Source: Halobacteriales archaeon QS_1_69_70
Lineage (GTDB): Archaea > Halobacteriota > Halobacteria > Halobacteriales > Haloarculaceae
DNA length: 50,248 bases
Direction of reading: 5' to 3'
Assembly: GCA_003021005.1 (NCBI GenBank)
Contig: PXRI01000021.1
Location: forward strand, 45,026-95,273
Shown: positions 16,792 through 24,785 of the stretch, piece after piece
How positions within the stretch are numbered: the first letter of the stretch is position 1
Layout: each line of letters opens with the position of its first letter
Position numbers and translations under genes: made by a program
The notes under the pieces: generated by a model
The model's input: only the letters and a program-made list of their open reading frames with translations
Told to the model about the DNA's origin: nothing
The model's database searches: none

Positions 16792-17742
16792 CTACTCGGG
16801 GCCGGCCCGGATCTCCCGGACGCGCTCGCGGTCGATGTCGGCGCCCATCGCTCCCTCGGCGGTGGTCGCCGCGGCGGCGACCGCACTGGCGACGCCGAGT
16901 GCCTCCCCGAGCGCGTCGCCGTCGGAAAGCGCCCACACCGACCCGGCGAGGAACGCGTCGCCCGCCCCTGTCGCGTCGACGGCATCGACGGCGAAGCCGC
17001 CGTGCTCGGTCCGCGCCGGACCCCACGGGGCGCCGGGGCCGGCCCGCGCGACCGCGCCGTCGGCGCCGAGCGTCAGAAGGACCGTGTGCGGCCCCATCTC
17101 GAGGGTGGTCTCCAGCAGCTCGTCGGGCGACCCCTCGATGCCGGCTGCCGCCAGGTCCGCGGGGGTCGCCTTGAGCACGTCGACGAGCGGCAGCGCCGTC
17201 TCGACGGCCTCGGCGAAGCCACCGGACCACAGCTCGGGGCGGACGTTCGGGTCGAAGACGGTCGTACAGCCGCACTGTCTCGCCCGCCGGAGGAGGTCGA
17301 GGAGCGCGGTCCGGGAGGGCTCCGTCGACAGCGGCACGCCGCCGACGACCACCCACGCCAGCGCCGAGAGGACCGCGTCGGGGACCGTGCCGGGTTGGAG
17401 TCGCGTGTCGGCCGTCCCCTCCCGGTAGAACCGAAAGGTGCGGTCGGCGTCCCCGTCGTCGGCGACGAACGCCAGCGCGGTCTTCGCGTCGGGGTCGCGG
17501 ACGACGAACCGGTCGGAGAGCCCCCGCCCCGACAGCGTCCGCGCGAGTGCGTCGCCGAACGGATCCGTGCTCAGGCGGGTCCACAGGTACGGCGTCGCCC
17601 CGAGGTCGGCCAGCCGGACGGCCACGTTGGCCGGCGCGCCGCCCGGACGGCGCTCGAACCGCTCGACGTCGGCGAGCGGCCCCGGCCGGTCGGGGACGAA
17701 GTCCACGATGCACTCGCCGGCGACCAGTACCTCCGGCTCCAT
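16792..17742 (-). CDS. PfkB-family sugar kinase (fructokinase-like)
   Basis: 316 residues from ATG 17742 (MEPEVLVAGECIVDFVP). PfkB signatures: GGAPANVAVRLADLG near residue 35 and the anion-hole/catalytic motif DATGAGDAF near residue 250 with the catalytic Asp. The N-terminal pattern GE-x-DF and PGGAPANVAV resemble fructokinases, so phosphorylation of fructose or a related hexose is likely, but 2-keto-3-deoxygluconate or a nucleoside is not excluded. It lies between pyk and a KDG-kinase-like gene on the same strand, with 180 and 115 base gaps. Confidence 0.82.
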   Translation of the reverse strand: MEPEVLVAGECIVDFVPDRPGPLADVERFERRPGGAPANVAVRLADLGATPYLWTRLSTDPFGDALARTLSGRGLSDRFVVRDPDAKTALAFVADDGDADRTFRFYREGTADTRLQPGTVPDAVLSALAWVVVGGVPLSTEPSRTALLDLLRRARQCGCTTVFDPNVRPELWSGGFAEAVETALPLVDVLKATPADLAAAGIEGSPDELLETTLEMGPHTVLLTLGADGAVARAGPGAPWGPARTEHGGFAVDAVDATGAGDAFLAGSVWALSDGDALGEALGVASAVAAAATTAEGAMGADIDRERVREIRAGPE

Positions 17743-17922
17743 GCCGACCGCAGGAGCGCCGGCTGGAAAACTCCTCGTGTCGTCGCGGCGATGGGGCACA
17801 GCGGTGTCGGCACCGGTCGAGCGGTCGCGCCTGGAGCCGCCTCCCCGTGGTGCCGCGGTCCATTGTCTGACCTGGGGGGGCGGTGTCAGCGCGGCGCCGG
17901 CGAGGAGTCACGTCCGGCAGTA

Positions 17923-18873
17923 TCAGCGCGAGAGGTCGGTCGCGCCCTCGAGGACGGCCTGGACCTCCGAAGGCGAGACGAGCGCCACGTCGCCCGCGAG
18001 CGTGCGCTCGAGCGCGGCGGTCGCCGCCCCCCACTCGAGGGCCGCCGGCACCGACCCGCCGTCGAGGCGGCGGGCGAGGAACCCGCCGATGAACGCGTCG
18101 CCCGAGCCGACGGGGTCGTGGGTGTCGGTCTCGAAGGCGGGCTGCTTGTGGACGCCCTCACCCGTGACCGCGACGGCCGGCCGCTCGCCGCGGGTGAGGA
18201 CGACCGTCTCCGCGTCGTGGGTCTTGCGCAGGCGGCGGCCGACCGTCTCGGGGTCGCCGGTCAGATCGAACACCGTCGCCGCATCGCGCTCGGCGACGAA
18301 GAGGACGTCGACGAGGTCCAAGAGCGGGGAGAGCGTCGCCGCGGCCGCCGCCGGCGACCGGAGTTTCGACCGGTAGTTGACGTCGAACGCGACGGTCGCG
18401 CCGGCGCCGGTGGCGGCTTCGAACAACTCGCGCGTCGTCTCGGCGAGCGTGTCCGACAGCGCGGGCGTGATACCACTCGTGTAAGCGACGTCGGCCGCCT
18501 CGACCCGCTCGGTGCCGAGTTCGTCGGCCGTGGCGGTCGTCACCGCCGCGTCGCCGCGGTCGTAGCGGACGTCCGTGCCGCGCGGCCGGCCGCCGGGCTC
18601 GAGGTAGTAGACGCCGACGCGGCCCGCGTCGGTCCAGACCACGTCCGGCTCGACGCCCTGGCCCCGGAGCGTCCGGGCGATGCGGCGGCCGAGCGGGCCG
18701 TCGGGCAGCTTCGATTGCCAGACGGCTGTCTGGCCGAGTCGCGCCGCGGCGACGGCGACGTTGCTCTCGGCCCCGCCGACGTGGACCGAAAACCGGTCGG
18801 CGGATTCCAGCCGGTCGCCGGGCGGCGGCGTGTACCGGACCATCGTCTCGCCGAACGTGACGAGTCGGGCCAT
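17923..18873 (-). CDS. kdgK: PfkB-family 2-keto-3-deoxygluconate kinase
   Basis: 316 residues. PfkB marks: GGAESNVAVAAARLG (about 34-48), YTSGITPALSD, DVNYRSKLRS, and the catalytic loop DPVGSGDAFIGG. The start MARLVTFGETMVRYTPP and the DVNYR motif are those of bacterial-type KDG kinases, which haloarchaea use in the semiphosphorylative Entner-Doudoroff pathway: KDG plus ATP gives KDPG, then split by the aldolase. Context (aldolase, pyruvate kinase, GfcR) supports this role. The ATG at 18873 is the natural family start. Confidence 0.8.
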   Translation of the reverse strand: MARLVTFGETMVRYTPPPGDRLESADRFSVHVGGAESNVAVAAARLGQTAVWQSKLPDGPLGRRIARTLRGQGVEPDVVWTDAGRVGVYYLEPGGRPRGTDVRYDRGDAAVTTATADELGTERVEAADVAYTSGITPALSDTLAETTRELFEAATGAGATVAFDVNYRSKLRSPAAAAATLSPLLDLVDVLFVAERDAATVFDLTGDPETVGRRLRKTHDAETVVLTRGERPAVAVTGEGVHKQPAFETDTHDPVGSGDAFIGGFLARRLDGGSVPAALEWGAATAALERTLAGDVALVSPSEVQAVLEGATDLSR

Positions 18874-18897
18874 GCCCCGACACCGCGCGGCACGGAC

Positions 18898-19152
18898 TTA
18901 CCGGCTTCGACCGTCCGACTCGCCGGGGGTCCGCGTGGTGAGCTCGAGGGCGTGGATGTCGGTCGTCATCGCGTCGCCGAGGGCGTCGTACACCAGCTCG
19001 TGCTGGGCGACCAAGGAGCGGTCCTCGAAGGCGGGCGAGACGACGGTGGCCGCGAGGTGGTCGTCGTCGTGGGCGCCGCGGGCGCGCTCGACGGTCGCCT
19101 CGCAGTCCGGGAGCTCCCGTTCGATCAGGGCCGCGACCTCCTCGGGCGTCAT
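18898..19152 (-). CDS. BolA/IbaG-family protein
   Basis: 84 residues from ATG 19152 (MTPEEVAALIERELPDCEA). The fold pattern is BolA: helix-strand start, central HLAATVVSPAFEDRSLVAQHELVYDAL with the conserved loop, and the last strand IHALELTTRTP. BolA proteins work with monothiol glutaredoxins or act in iron-sulfur handling in other organisms; in haloarchaea the role is untested. It is 24 bases upstream of kdgK on the same strand, so it may be co-transcribed with it. Confidence 0.8.
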   Translation of the reverse strand: MTPEEVAALIERELPDCEATVERARGAHDDDHLAATVVSPAFEDRSLVAQHELVYDALGDAMTTDIHALELTTRTPGESDGRSR

Positions 19153-19233
19153 GCACCGGCCTGCGAGCGGGGACGACAAAAGCCCGCCGACTGTCCCGTC
19201 GTCACGGACGGGCCATCGGCACGGAGAGCCCCG

Positions 19234-19472
19234 CGAGGCGCGAGCGTAGCGAGCGCCTCGGAACGAGCGAGCGGGAGGAGGGAGCGGAGCGACCGACGAC
19301 ACGCGAGCCGCGAGGCCGACCGGCGGGAGCCGCGACCGCAGGGAGCGGCTCCGAATGCGTGAACGGTGAGCCGGAGGTCGAGCGAAGCGAGACCTCCAGT
19401 GGCGAGCGGCGACTGCGAGGCGCGACCGAAGGGAGCGCCTCGGATCCGCGAACGGCGACCAGCGGGAGCCGT
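19234..19472. repeat. Hairpin-repeat cluster C
   Basis: Five clear hairpins on one strand: CGAGGCGC/GCGCCTCG with core GAGCGTAGCGA (19234-19260), GGAGCCGC/GCGGCTCC with GACCGCAGGGA (19326-19352), GGAGGTC/GACCTCC with GAGCGAAGCGA (19373-19397), CGAGGCGC/GCGCCTCG with GACCGAAGGGA (19416-19442), ACGGC/GCCGT with GACCAGCGGGA (19452-19472). Repeat-like sequence continues to about 19560. No gene is seen in 19153-19581 apart from this cluster. Confidence 0.85.
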
Positions 19473-19581
19473 GAGCCGTTGGGAGCCGCGAGCGAAGCGA
19501 GCCGTGAACGAGAGAGGCCTCGGAACGAGCGAGCGGCGAAGCCGCGAGCCGCGAGGCCGATGTGGTGGCGTCGAGGCGTCG

Positions 19582-19719
19582 CTACACCTCCTTGATGTGG
19601 CCACACTGGCGGCACTCCCAGACGCCCTCCTCGACCAGCTCGAACTGGGCCTTCTGGTAGCTGCCACCCAGGCTGTTCTCGCAGTCGGGATTCGGGCACC
19701 GATCCGAGATGCGCTGCAT
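19582..19719 (-). CDS. Small zinc-ribbon protein
   Basis: 45 residues from ATG 19719 (MQRISDRCPNPDCENSLGG). Two cysteine pairs, C-x4-C and C-x2-C (CRQC), with a conserved-looking centre SYQKAQFELVEEGVWE suggest a single zinc-binding ribbon. Such microproteins are common in haloarchaea; none is assigned a function here. The frame extends upstream to 19773 but without recognisable sequence. Confidence 0.7.
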   Translation of the reverse strand: MQRISDRCPNPDCENSLGGSYQKAQFELVEEGVWECRQCGHIKEV

Positions 19720-19775
19720 GTGGGAACGTAGCACGTGCCTGCGTAAATGCCCACCGTCGGTCCGCGGCATCACTG

Positions 19776-19899
19776 TTCAGCTGAAACGTGGAGCAATACA
19801 TCGGCGGGCGCAAGCCCCCGGCGGCTCGGGTCGGGCGGCTCACGGTTCACTGCGTTCACCGTTCGCCCGTCCGGCGGCGCTCCCGTTGGTTGCGCCGCC
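19776..19899 (+). repeat. Element D: two-copy sequence leading into inverted hairpin repeats
   Basis: About 115 bases nearly identical to the reverse strand of 26296-26405. Both copies start with TGTTCAGCT, pass an AATA-containing box, then share about 70 almost identical bases containing GCAAGCCCCCGGCGG, TCGGGTCGGGCGGCTCAC and TTCACCGTTCGCCCG. The inner part folds as ACGGT/ACCGT (19842-19862) inside GGGCG/CGCCC, then runs into a GGCGGCGC/GCGCCGCC hairpin (19873-19899) of the dispersed family, in reverse orientation. It could be a small RNA gene or a mobile repeat head. Confidence 0.6.
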
Positions 19900-20402
19900 C
19901 GCTCGCTGCGCGCTTCGCTCACTTCGTTCGCTCCAGTGCTTGCCTCGCCGTCCTTCCCCGAGCCGCCGGCCCCTTGCGGAGTCCCGCCCGACCTGGTTGT
20001 CCGAGGCGCCGACTGAGGCCCTGCGCCCGGTGGGTCGAGCTGTCTGACTAACGGCATCCTAATCTGAACTGTGCTGTCCGGGGCGGTACCGGAACGCTCC
20101 GTCGGGGTTCTCTGACTTCGATCCACGGAACGACGCCGGTTCCTCGCGGTCGCCGCGACGGTCCATAAGGGCGGTACCGGCGCCGAGGTCGACGTCGTGA
20201 TCAGGACCTTGGTCACCCGGCAGCTGGCAATGCTGCAGCGAACGGCGCGAGGAGCCTTCCGAAGTCGAGAGCGACGACGAGCCCGACGGTGTCGGCGCCG
20301 TGGCCTCGGGACGACCGTCAGCAGTCGCGGAATGACCCCCAGCAGTCACGACGAGTCAGCCGTCGGGCGATAGCTCGCCGGGCCGTCCGGCGGGACCTCC
20401 GC
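19900..20402. other. Gap without a recognisable gene
   Basis: After element D the sequence continues as degenerate repeat (to about 20010) and then as unremarkable GC-rich DNA. Several open frames exist on both strands, but all have the Arg/Pro/Ser composition of shadow frames and none looks like a protein family. Confidence 0.5.
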
Positions 20403-21389
20403 CTAGCTCCAGCGGTCGAGGCCGGTCTGGACGACGGACTGCTCGATGCGCTCGAAGCCGCGCTCGACCTCGTCGGCGGGGACGCTCCACTCCTCGACGA
20501 CGAATGCCTTCGCGGCGTCGATGTCGGGTTCGACGTCGACGTGGTAGTCGTAGTCGTCGGTCACCGTGGGGTCGAGGAACATCGCGCGGATGCGGTCGGC
20601 GTGGGGGATGGTCTCCTCGCGGGCCTCCAGCGCCGAGAAGAGGTCGCCGTGCTCGTCGATGAGGTCGACGGCGGTCTTCGGCCCGACGCCGTCGATGCCG
20701 TCGTTGAAGTCGGTGCCAACCAGGACGGCGGCGTCGACCAGCCCCTCCCAGGTGAGGCCGTGGGCCGAAAGCGTCGCCTCGAAGTCCATGACCTCGGGGT
20801 CGCCCGTGCTGGTCAGCTGCCGGAGCGTCAGCGGCGCGCCGAGAAGCAGGGCGTCGTAGTCCTCGGTCCCGGCGTAGTCGACGTCGCCGTGCCGCGCCAT
20901 GTGGGCGGCCTGGGCCTCGCCCTCCGCGGGCGCCTCGATGTAGGGGACGTCGAGGCGGTCGAACAGCTCGCGGGTGGTGGACTGGATGACGTCCGTGAGT
21001 TCCTGGGTGCGGGAATCGAGGGTGGCGATCTCGGCGGCGTCGACCTCCTCTCGCTCGCGGGCGGCCGCCAGTTGGTCCTCGTAGTCGGCCTTCTGGGCGC
21101 GGCGCTCGTCGAGTTCCGCCTCCTTCAGCCCGGTGACGCCGCCGTCGAAGACGAACACCGGCGTCAGGTCGTGTTCGAAGAACTTCGGGAGCCCCCGGAC
21201 GACGCCGACGAGGTTCGCGACCTCGGTGCCGTCGGCGGTCGTATACGCCGCAGTCCGGGTGAACCTGACCGTCGTCGTGAGATACCGGTACAGCCAGTTG
21301 TGGGCGTCGACCGCGACGAGCGAGCCCGCCAGGTCGTCGAACGGCGTCGACTCGACGGCCGCCAGCTGCCGGAGGTCCGCGTTTCCCAT
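20403..21389 (-). CDS. fen: Flap endonuclease 1
   Basis: 328 residues, normal for archaeal FEN1. N-terminal nuclease domain [18 protein letters not shown], metal-binding acidic residues around FVFDGG and [25 protein letters not shown], and the helix-hairpin-helix region [18 protein letters not shown]. The C-terminus QTGLDRWS (Gln321, Leu324, Trp327) is a PCNA-interacting (PIP-box) tail. The enzyme removes 5' flaps during Okazaki fragment processing and repair. The ATG at 21389 gives MGNADLRQL, typical of the haloarchaeal form. Confidence 0.92.
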   Translation of the reverse strand: MGNADLRQLAAVESTPFDDLAGSLVAVDAHNWLYRYLTTTVRFTRTAAYTTADGTEVANLVGVVRGLPKFFEHDLTPVFVFDGGVTGLKEAELDERRAQKADYEDQLAAAREREEVDAAEIATLDSRTQELTDVIQSTTRELFDRLDVPYIEAPAEGEAQAAHMARHGDVDYAGTEDYDALLLGAPLTLRQLTSTGDPEVMDFEATLSAHGLTWEGLVDAAVLVGTDFNDGIDGVGPKTAVDLIDEHGDLFSALEAREETIPHADRIRAMFLDPTVTDDYDYHVDVEPDIDAAKAFVVEEWSVPADEVERGFERIEQSVVQTGLDRWS

Positions 21390-21455
21390 CGGCGGGCCTT
21401 GGCCGGGCGGGCGCTTGAAACTCCCGGCCCCGGGCCGGCAGGCGCGATCGCCACG

Positions 21456-22037
21456 TCAGTCCAGTTCCGTCGTGGCGGAGAGGAGGGCCGGCGGCGTCGC
21501 GGTCGCCGACGGGCGGGCCTGGAGGAACGCGGTCGCCGCCTCGGGCAGGTCCCGCTCGCGGAACCGGGAAAGGCCATCGCGGTAGGCGGCCGCCGGCCGG
21601 GAGGCGGGGGCGTCGGTGGGTCGCTCGAGGACGAGTTCCGCCAGCCCGGTCTCCCGGCCGGTGAAGCCGAAGCCGGCGCGGTACAGCGCCTCGTAGGCGA
21701 ACGGGTTGTTGACGGCGATACGCGCGCGTTCGTAGCCGCGGTCGGCGGCCCGCTCGACGAGGAACGCACAGAGCCGCGGCCCGTGGCCGTCGCCGCGCCT
21801 GTCGTCCCGCACTGTGACGTACCGGAGCCACAGCGCGTCGGGGTCCGTCCGGTCGGCGTCGAACGCGACGGCGGCCAGGACATCGTCGTCGTACTCGCGG
21901 TCCGAGGCCGCCGACGGGTCCCGGAGGACGGCCTTCCCGGTGGTGGTCATCACGAACTTGCCGGCGTAGCTGAACCGGCGGTGGTCGAGCCGCAGGGTCG
22001 GGCCGTCCGGCGGCCACCCGAGGACGCGGCGCTCCAT
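21456..22037 (-). CDS. GNAT-family N-acetyltransferase
   Basis: 193 residues. Acetyl-CoA binding motif A appears as YVTVRDDRRGDGHGPRLC (R/Q-x-x-G-x-G/A pattern), followed by IAVNNPFAYEALYRAGFGF, the usual motif B region. The N-terminal 50 residues and the last 45 are outside the core. Substrate unknown. It is divergent from the methyltransferase with about 50 bases between starts. Confidence 0.78.
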   Translation of the reverse strand: MERRVLGWPPDGPTLRLDHRRFSYAGKFVMTTTGKAVLRDPSAASDREYDDDVLAAVAFDADRTDPDALWLRYVTVRDDRRGDGHGPRLCAFLVERAADRGYERARIAVNNPFAYEALYRAGFGFTGRETGLAELVLERPTDAPASRPAAAYRDGLSRFRERDLPEAATAFLQARPSATATPPALLSATTELD

Positions 22038-22087
22038 AGCAGTGGATGGGGGCCAACGCTGTTATGCCCGGCGGCCCAGCGACCGCT

Positions 22088-22645
22088 ATGCGCCGGGACG
22101 TCGCGGCCTTCGACACCTTCGCCCCCGTCTACGACCGCTTGATGTGGTCGGCCGACGATACCGCCCTGCGAAAGGGCCTTTCGTGTGCCGAGCGGGACGT
22201 CGAGCGGTGCGTCGAGGTCGGCGGCGGCTCCGGTCGGGCGGCACAGTGGGTCGACGCGGCGGTGCTGGACCCCGCCCGCGGCATGGTCGAGCGCGCCCGC
22301 GGCCGCGGGCTCGAGACGATACTGGCCAGCGCCGAGTCGCTCCCGCTTTCGGATGGGTCCGTCGACGCCGTCCTCGTCGTCGACGCGTTCCACCACTTCG
22401 CTGACCACGAGGCGGCCCTGTCGGAGGCCGGCCGGGTGCTCGCCCCGGGCGGCGTCGTCGTGATCTGTGAGTTCGACCGCTCGACGCTGCGCGGCCGGTG
22501 GCTCGCCCGGGGCGAGCGGCTCGTTGGCTTCGATTCGCGATTTTTCACCGCCGCGGAACTGGAGGCGGCGATCGACCGGGCCGGCCTGGACGCCAGACCG
22601 GTGGAGTACGGGTTCGGGATGACCGTCGTGGGCGTCGCCGGCTGA
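22088..22645 (+). CDS. Class I SAM-dependent methyltransferase
   Basis: 185 residues from ATG 22088 (MRRDVAAFDTFAPVYDRLM, a UbiE/COQ5-like start). Motif I is CVEVGGGSGRAA, followed by the acidic end of strand 2 (VLDPARGMVERA), motif III-like SAESLPLSDGSVDAVLVVDAFHHF and a Rossmann tail LAPGGVVVICEFD. The substrate is not predictable. The frame start at 22046 adds 14 residues that overlap the promoter region, so the internal ATG is preferred. Confidence 0.82.
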   Translation: MRRDVAAFDTFAPVYDRLMWSADDTALRKGLSCAERDVERCVEVGGGSGRAAQWVDAAVLDPARGMVERARGRGLETILASAESLPLSDGSVDAVLVVDAFHHFADHEAALSEAGRVLAPGGVVVICEFDRSTLRGRWLARGERLVGFDSRFFTAAELEAAIDRAGLDARPVEYGFGMTVVGVAG

Positions 22646-22672
22646 CCCGTTCCGTCCTGGTCCGGCCGAAGC

Positions 22673-23089
22673 CTACCGTGTGAGGAAGTAGAGGTACCGC
22701 CAGACGGCGAGGACCACGGCGCCGCCGACGAGGATGACGGCGGCGAAGACCGGAGCGACGCCGCGGTCGGGAATCGCGACGAACCGAACCAGGAAGCCGA
22801 CGACGGCCGCCGGGACCCACGACCTGATCGCCAGCGGGATCGAGGAGTTCGGGGCCGATCCGCCGCCGGGCGAGTACGCGCCGACGAGCGGGGCACAGAC
22901 GAGCCACCCGAGGACGAACGGGCCTGCAGCGAGGACGTAGACGAGCGGGTCGGCTCGCAGTTCCGCCAGCGTGTGGCCGTGCCGCATCGTGCCGGCCAGG
23001 AGGAACAGGAGGAGGACGAGGAGGTCCCCGACCGCGATGGGCCAGGTGCCGGCGTCGAGGCGCTGCTCGAGGAACGACTGGTCGCGCAT
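22673..23089 (-). CDS. DUF3054 membrane protein
   Basis: 138 residues with four hydrophobic helices: VGDLLVLLLFLLAGTMRHG, YVLAAGPFVLGWLVCAPL, WVPAAVVGFLVRFV, GVAPVFAAVILVGGAVVLAVW. The sequence GDLLVLLLFLLAG-x-x-x-H-G and PFVLGW are marks of the DUF3054 family, whose function is unknown. Single gene, convergent with the methyltransferase. Confidence 0.75.
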   Translation of the reverse strand: MRDQSFLEQRLDAGTWPIAVGDLLVLLLFLLAGTMRHGHTLAELRADPLVYVLAAGPFVLGWLVCAPLVGAYSPGGGSAPNSSIPLAIRSWVPAAVVGFLVRFVAIPDRGVAPVFAAVILVGGAVVLAVWRYLYFLTR

Positions 23090-23298
23090 TGGGGGCCGTT
23101 CGACGGGACCCCTACAAGTGCTTGCGGTTTCAGACCGCCACCGCCGACGCGTCCGCCAGGTCCGGGCCGGCCGGCGGCGGGGGAGGAGTTCCGCGAGGCC
23201 GGCCCCGATGGCGAGGGCAGCACAGCGTCCCGACCCTCGGCGGCCGCGAGATAGCCGGCCACCCGTCTTCGCAATGACGCCGCCCGGACTGAAACCAT

Positions 23299-23395
23299 TC
23301 TATAAGTTATATATACGTGTCTTATATATTTCATGCGGCCGTCGTCGCGGTACACCGTTGATTACTCGGAATTCTTGCAAAACACTTATGGGGGT
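23299..23395. promoter_or_regulatory. AT-rich promoter region with inverted repeat
   Basis: An AT island (23299-23332) containing TATAAG ... CTTATA (23301-23306 and 23321-23326) and several TATA-like words, followed by ACTTATG about 30 bases upstream of the ATG at 23420. It stands out from the surrounding GC-rich DNA and probably drives the small membrane protein gene. The rest of the 330-base gap from 23090 shows nothing else. Confidence 0.45.
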
Positions 23396-23419
23396 ATTCT
23401 GCCTATTTTCGAGCGTACT

Positions 23420-23650
23420 ATGGTGGGATATTACGACGTCGTGCTCGGGCTCATCCCGGTGACGCTTATCGGTCTCACCGCCCTCCTCGTCGGCGGCGGC
23501 CTCCCGCTGTGGCTGTCGGTGCCGCTTTCCTCGACCGTCGCCGTCGGGCTCATCGGTCACGCGATGTTCGTGAACGGTCCCGAGCCCGCCGCCGTCCCGG
23601 AGCCGGCCGCGGACGTGCCAGCGAGCAGCGGCCACCGGCCTGCCGACTGA
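23420..23650 (+). CDS. Small two-helix membrane protein
   Basis: 76 residues from ATG 23420 (MVGYYDVVLGLIPVTLIG). Two hydrophobic helices (VVLGLIPVTLIGLTALLVGG; LSVPLSSTVAVGLIGHAMFV) and a polar Pro/Ala-rich tail starting NGPEP. This pattern recurs in haloarchaeal genomes as an unnamed membrane protein; no function known. The frame also opens at 23333, but the ATG at 23420 matches the natural-looking N-terminus and the TATA spacing. Confidence 0.65.
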   Translation: MVGYYDVVLGLIPVTLIGLTALLVGGGLPLWLSVPLSSTVAVGLIGHAMFVNGPEPAAVPEPAADVPASSGHRPAD

Positions 23651-23748
23651 TACTGCGGGCTGTCAGTACTTCGGACGCCGGTGCCTGAGCCCGGTGGGCC
23701 CGTCCGGCGGAACGTAGCCACTAAGCCCGCCGGCGTCGAACCGCCGCC

Positions 23749-24747
23749 GTGACCGACGTCCTGTTCCTGCGGAGCGACGAACTCGCCGACCTCGCGTCGC
23801 CCGCCGACTACGTCGAGGCGGTCCGGACCGGCTACCGGAGCCACGGCCACGAGGGCTCGGCCGAACCGCGGACGAAGCTCACAGAGACCGACCCGCCCGG
23901 GATGTGCACCGGCTACCTGGCGGTGCTGCCTGCGGTCGGCGCGATGGGCGGGTATACCTACGCCGCCGGGTTCGGCGACGAGGACGCCCACTTCGTGCTC
24001 CCGCTGTTCGACGCCGGGTCCGGCCGCCTGGAGGCGCTGTTGGACGGCGCCTCGATGAACCCGTTCAAGACCGGCGCCGCCGGCGCGGTCGCCGTCGACG
24101 AACTCGCCCGCGAGGACGCGACGACGTGTGCGGTCGTCGGATCGGGCGCCCAGGCGCGCGGCCAGCTGCGCGCCACGGCGACGGTCCGGGATCTCGAGAC
24201 CGTCAGCGTGTACTCGCCGACCGCCGACCACCGGGACGCCTTCGCCGCCGAGTTCGACGACCGCCTCGACGCCGACGTCCGGGCCGTGGGCTCGGCCGCG
24301 AGGGCCCTCGAGGGGGCCGACGTCGTCGTCACCGCGACGCGGGCCGAGACCCCCGTGTTCGACGACGCGGACCTCCCGGCCGGTGCCCACGTCACCGCCA
24401 TGGGCCAGTACGACTCCGGCAAGCGGGAGATCCCGCCGGCGACCGTCGCCCGGAGCACCTACGTCCCGGACCTCCGGGCGCGGGCGTTCCAGGACGCGGG
24501 GGCGTTCCTGGCCGCCCGCGAGGCGGGCCTGGTCGCCGAGGACCACGTCCACGCCGAACTCGGCGAGGTGGTCGCCGGCCACCGGCCGGGGCGGCCCGAC
24601 GCCGACGCGGTGACCGTCTTCGACAGCGGCGGGACCGGCGTCGAGACGGTGGCCGCCGCGGCGATGCTCGAAGCGCGCGCCCGCGACCGGGGGCTGGGTC
24701 GCACCGTCGAGTTCCTGCCCGCCAGCGAGGCGCTGACCGGCGACTGA
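23749..24747 (+). CDS. Ornithine cyclodeaminase / mu-crystallin family dehydrogenase
   Basis: 332 residues from GTG 23749, with CACTAAG about 27 bases upstream. Conserved family blocks: EPRTKL near 45-50, MGGYTYAAGF, LEALLDGASMNPFKTGAAGAVA, NAD-binding AVVGSGAQARGQL, VTATRAETPVFD and TAMGQYDSGKREIPP. The family includes ornithine cyclodeaminase, alanine dehydrogenase of Archaeoglobus, and ketimine reductases, so the exact amino- or imino-acid substrate is open. Single-gene unit convergent with the protease gene downstream. Confidence 0.82.
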   Translation: MTDVLFLRSDELADLASPADYVEAVRTGYRSHGHEGSAEPRTKLTETDPPGMCTGYLAVLPAVGAMGGYTYAAGFGDEDAHFVLPLFDAGSGRLEALLDGASMNPFKTGAAGAVAVDELAREDATTCAVVGSGAQARGQLRATATVRDLETVSVYSPTADHRDAFAAEFDDRLDADVRAVGSAARALEGADVVVTATRAETPVFDDADLPAGAHVTAMGQYDSGKREIPPATVARSTYVPDLRARAFQDAGAFLAAREAGLVAEDHVHAELGEVVAGHRPGRPDADAVTVFDSGGTGVETVAAAAMLEARARDRGLGRTVEFLPASEALTGD

Positions 24748-24785
24748 CCGGGACGTGGGCGGGACCGGAGCGTCACCCGGCGGCC

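Noticed and set aside
16183..19362. 1059-codon plus-strand frame across pyk and the sugar kinases
   Set aside because: Shadow of three well-supported minus-strand enzymes; Arg/Gly/Val-rich without family motifs, and its end is repeat sequence.
19234..19560. CRISPR-like array in the repeat clusters
   Set aside because: Units are hairpins with differing stems and no fixed repeat length or unique spacers; no cas gene is present.
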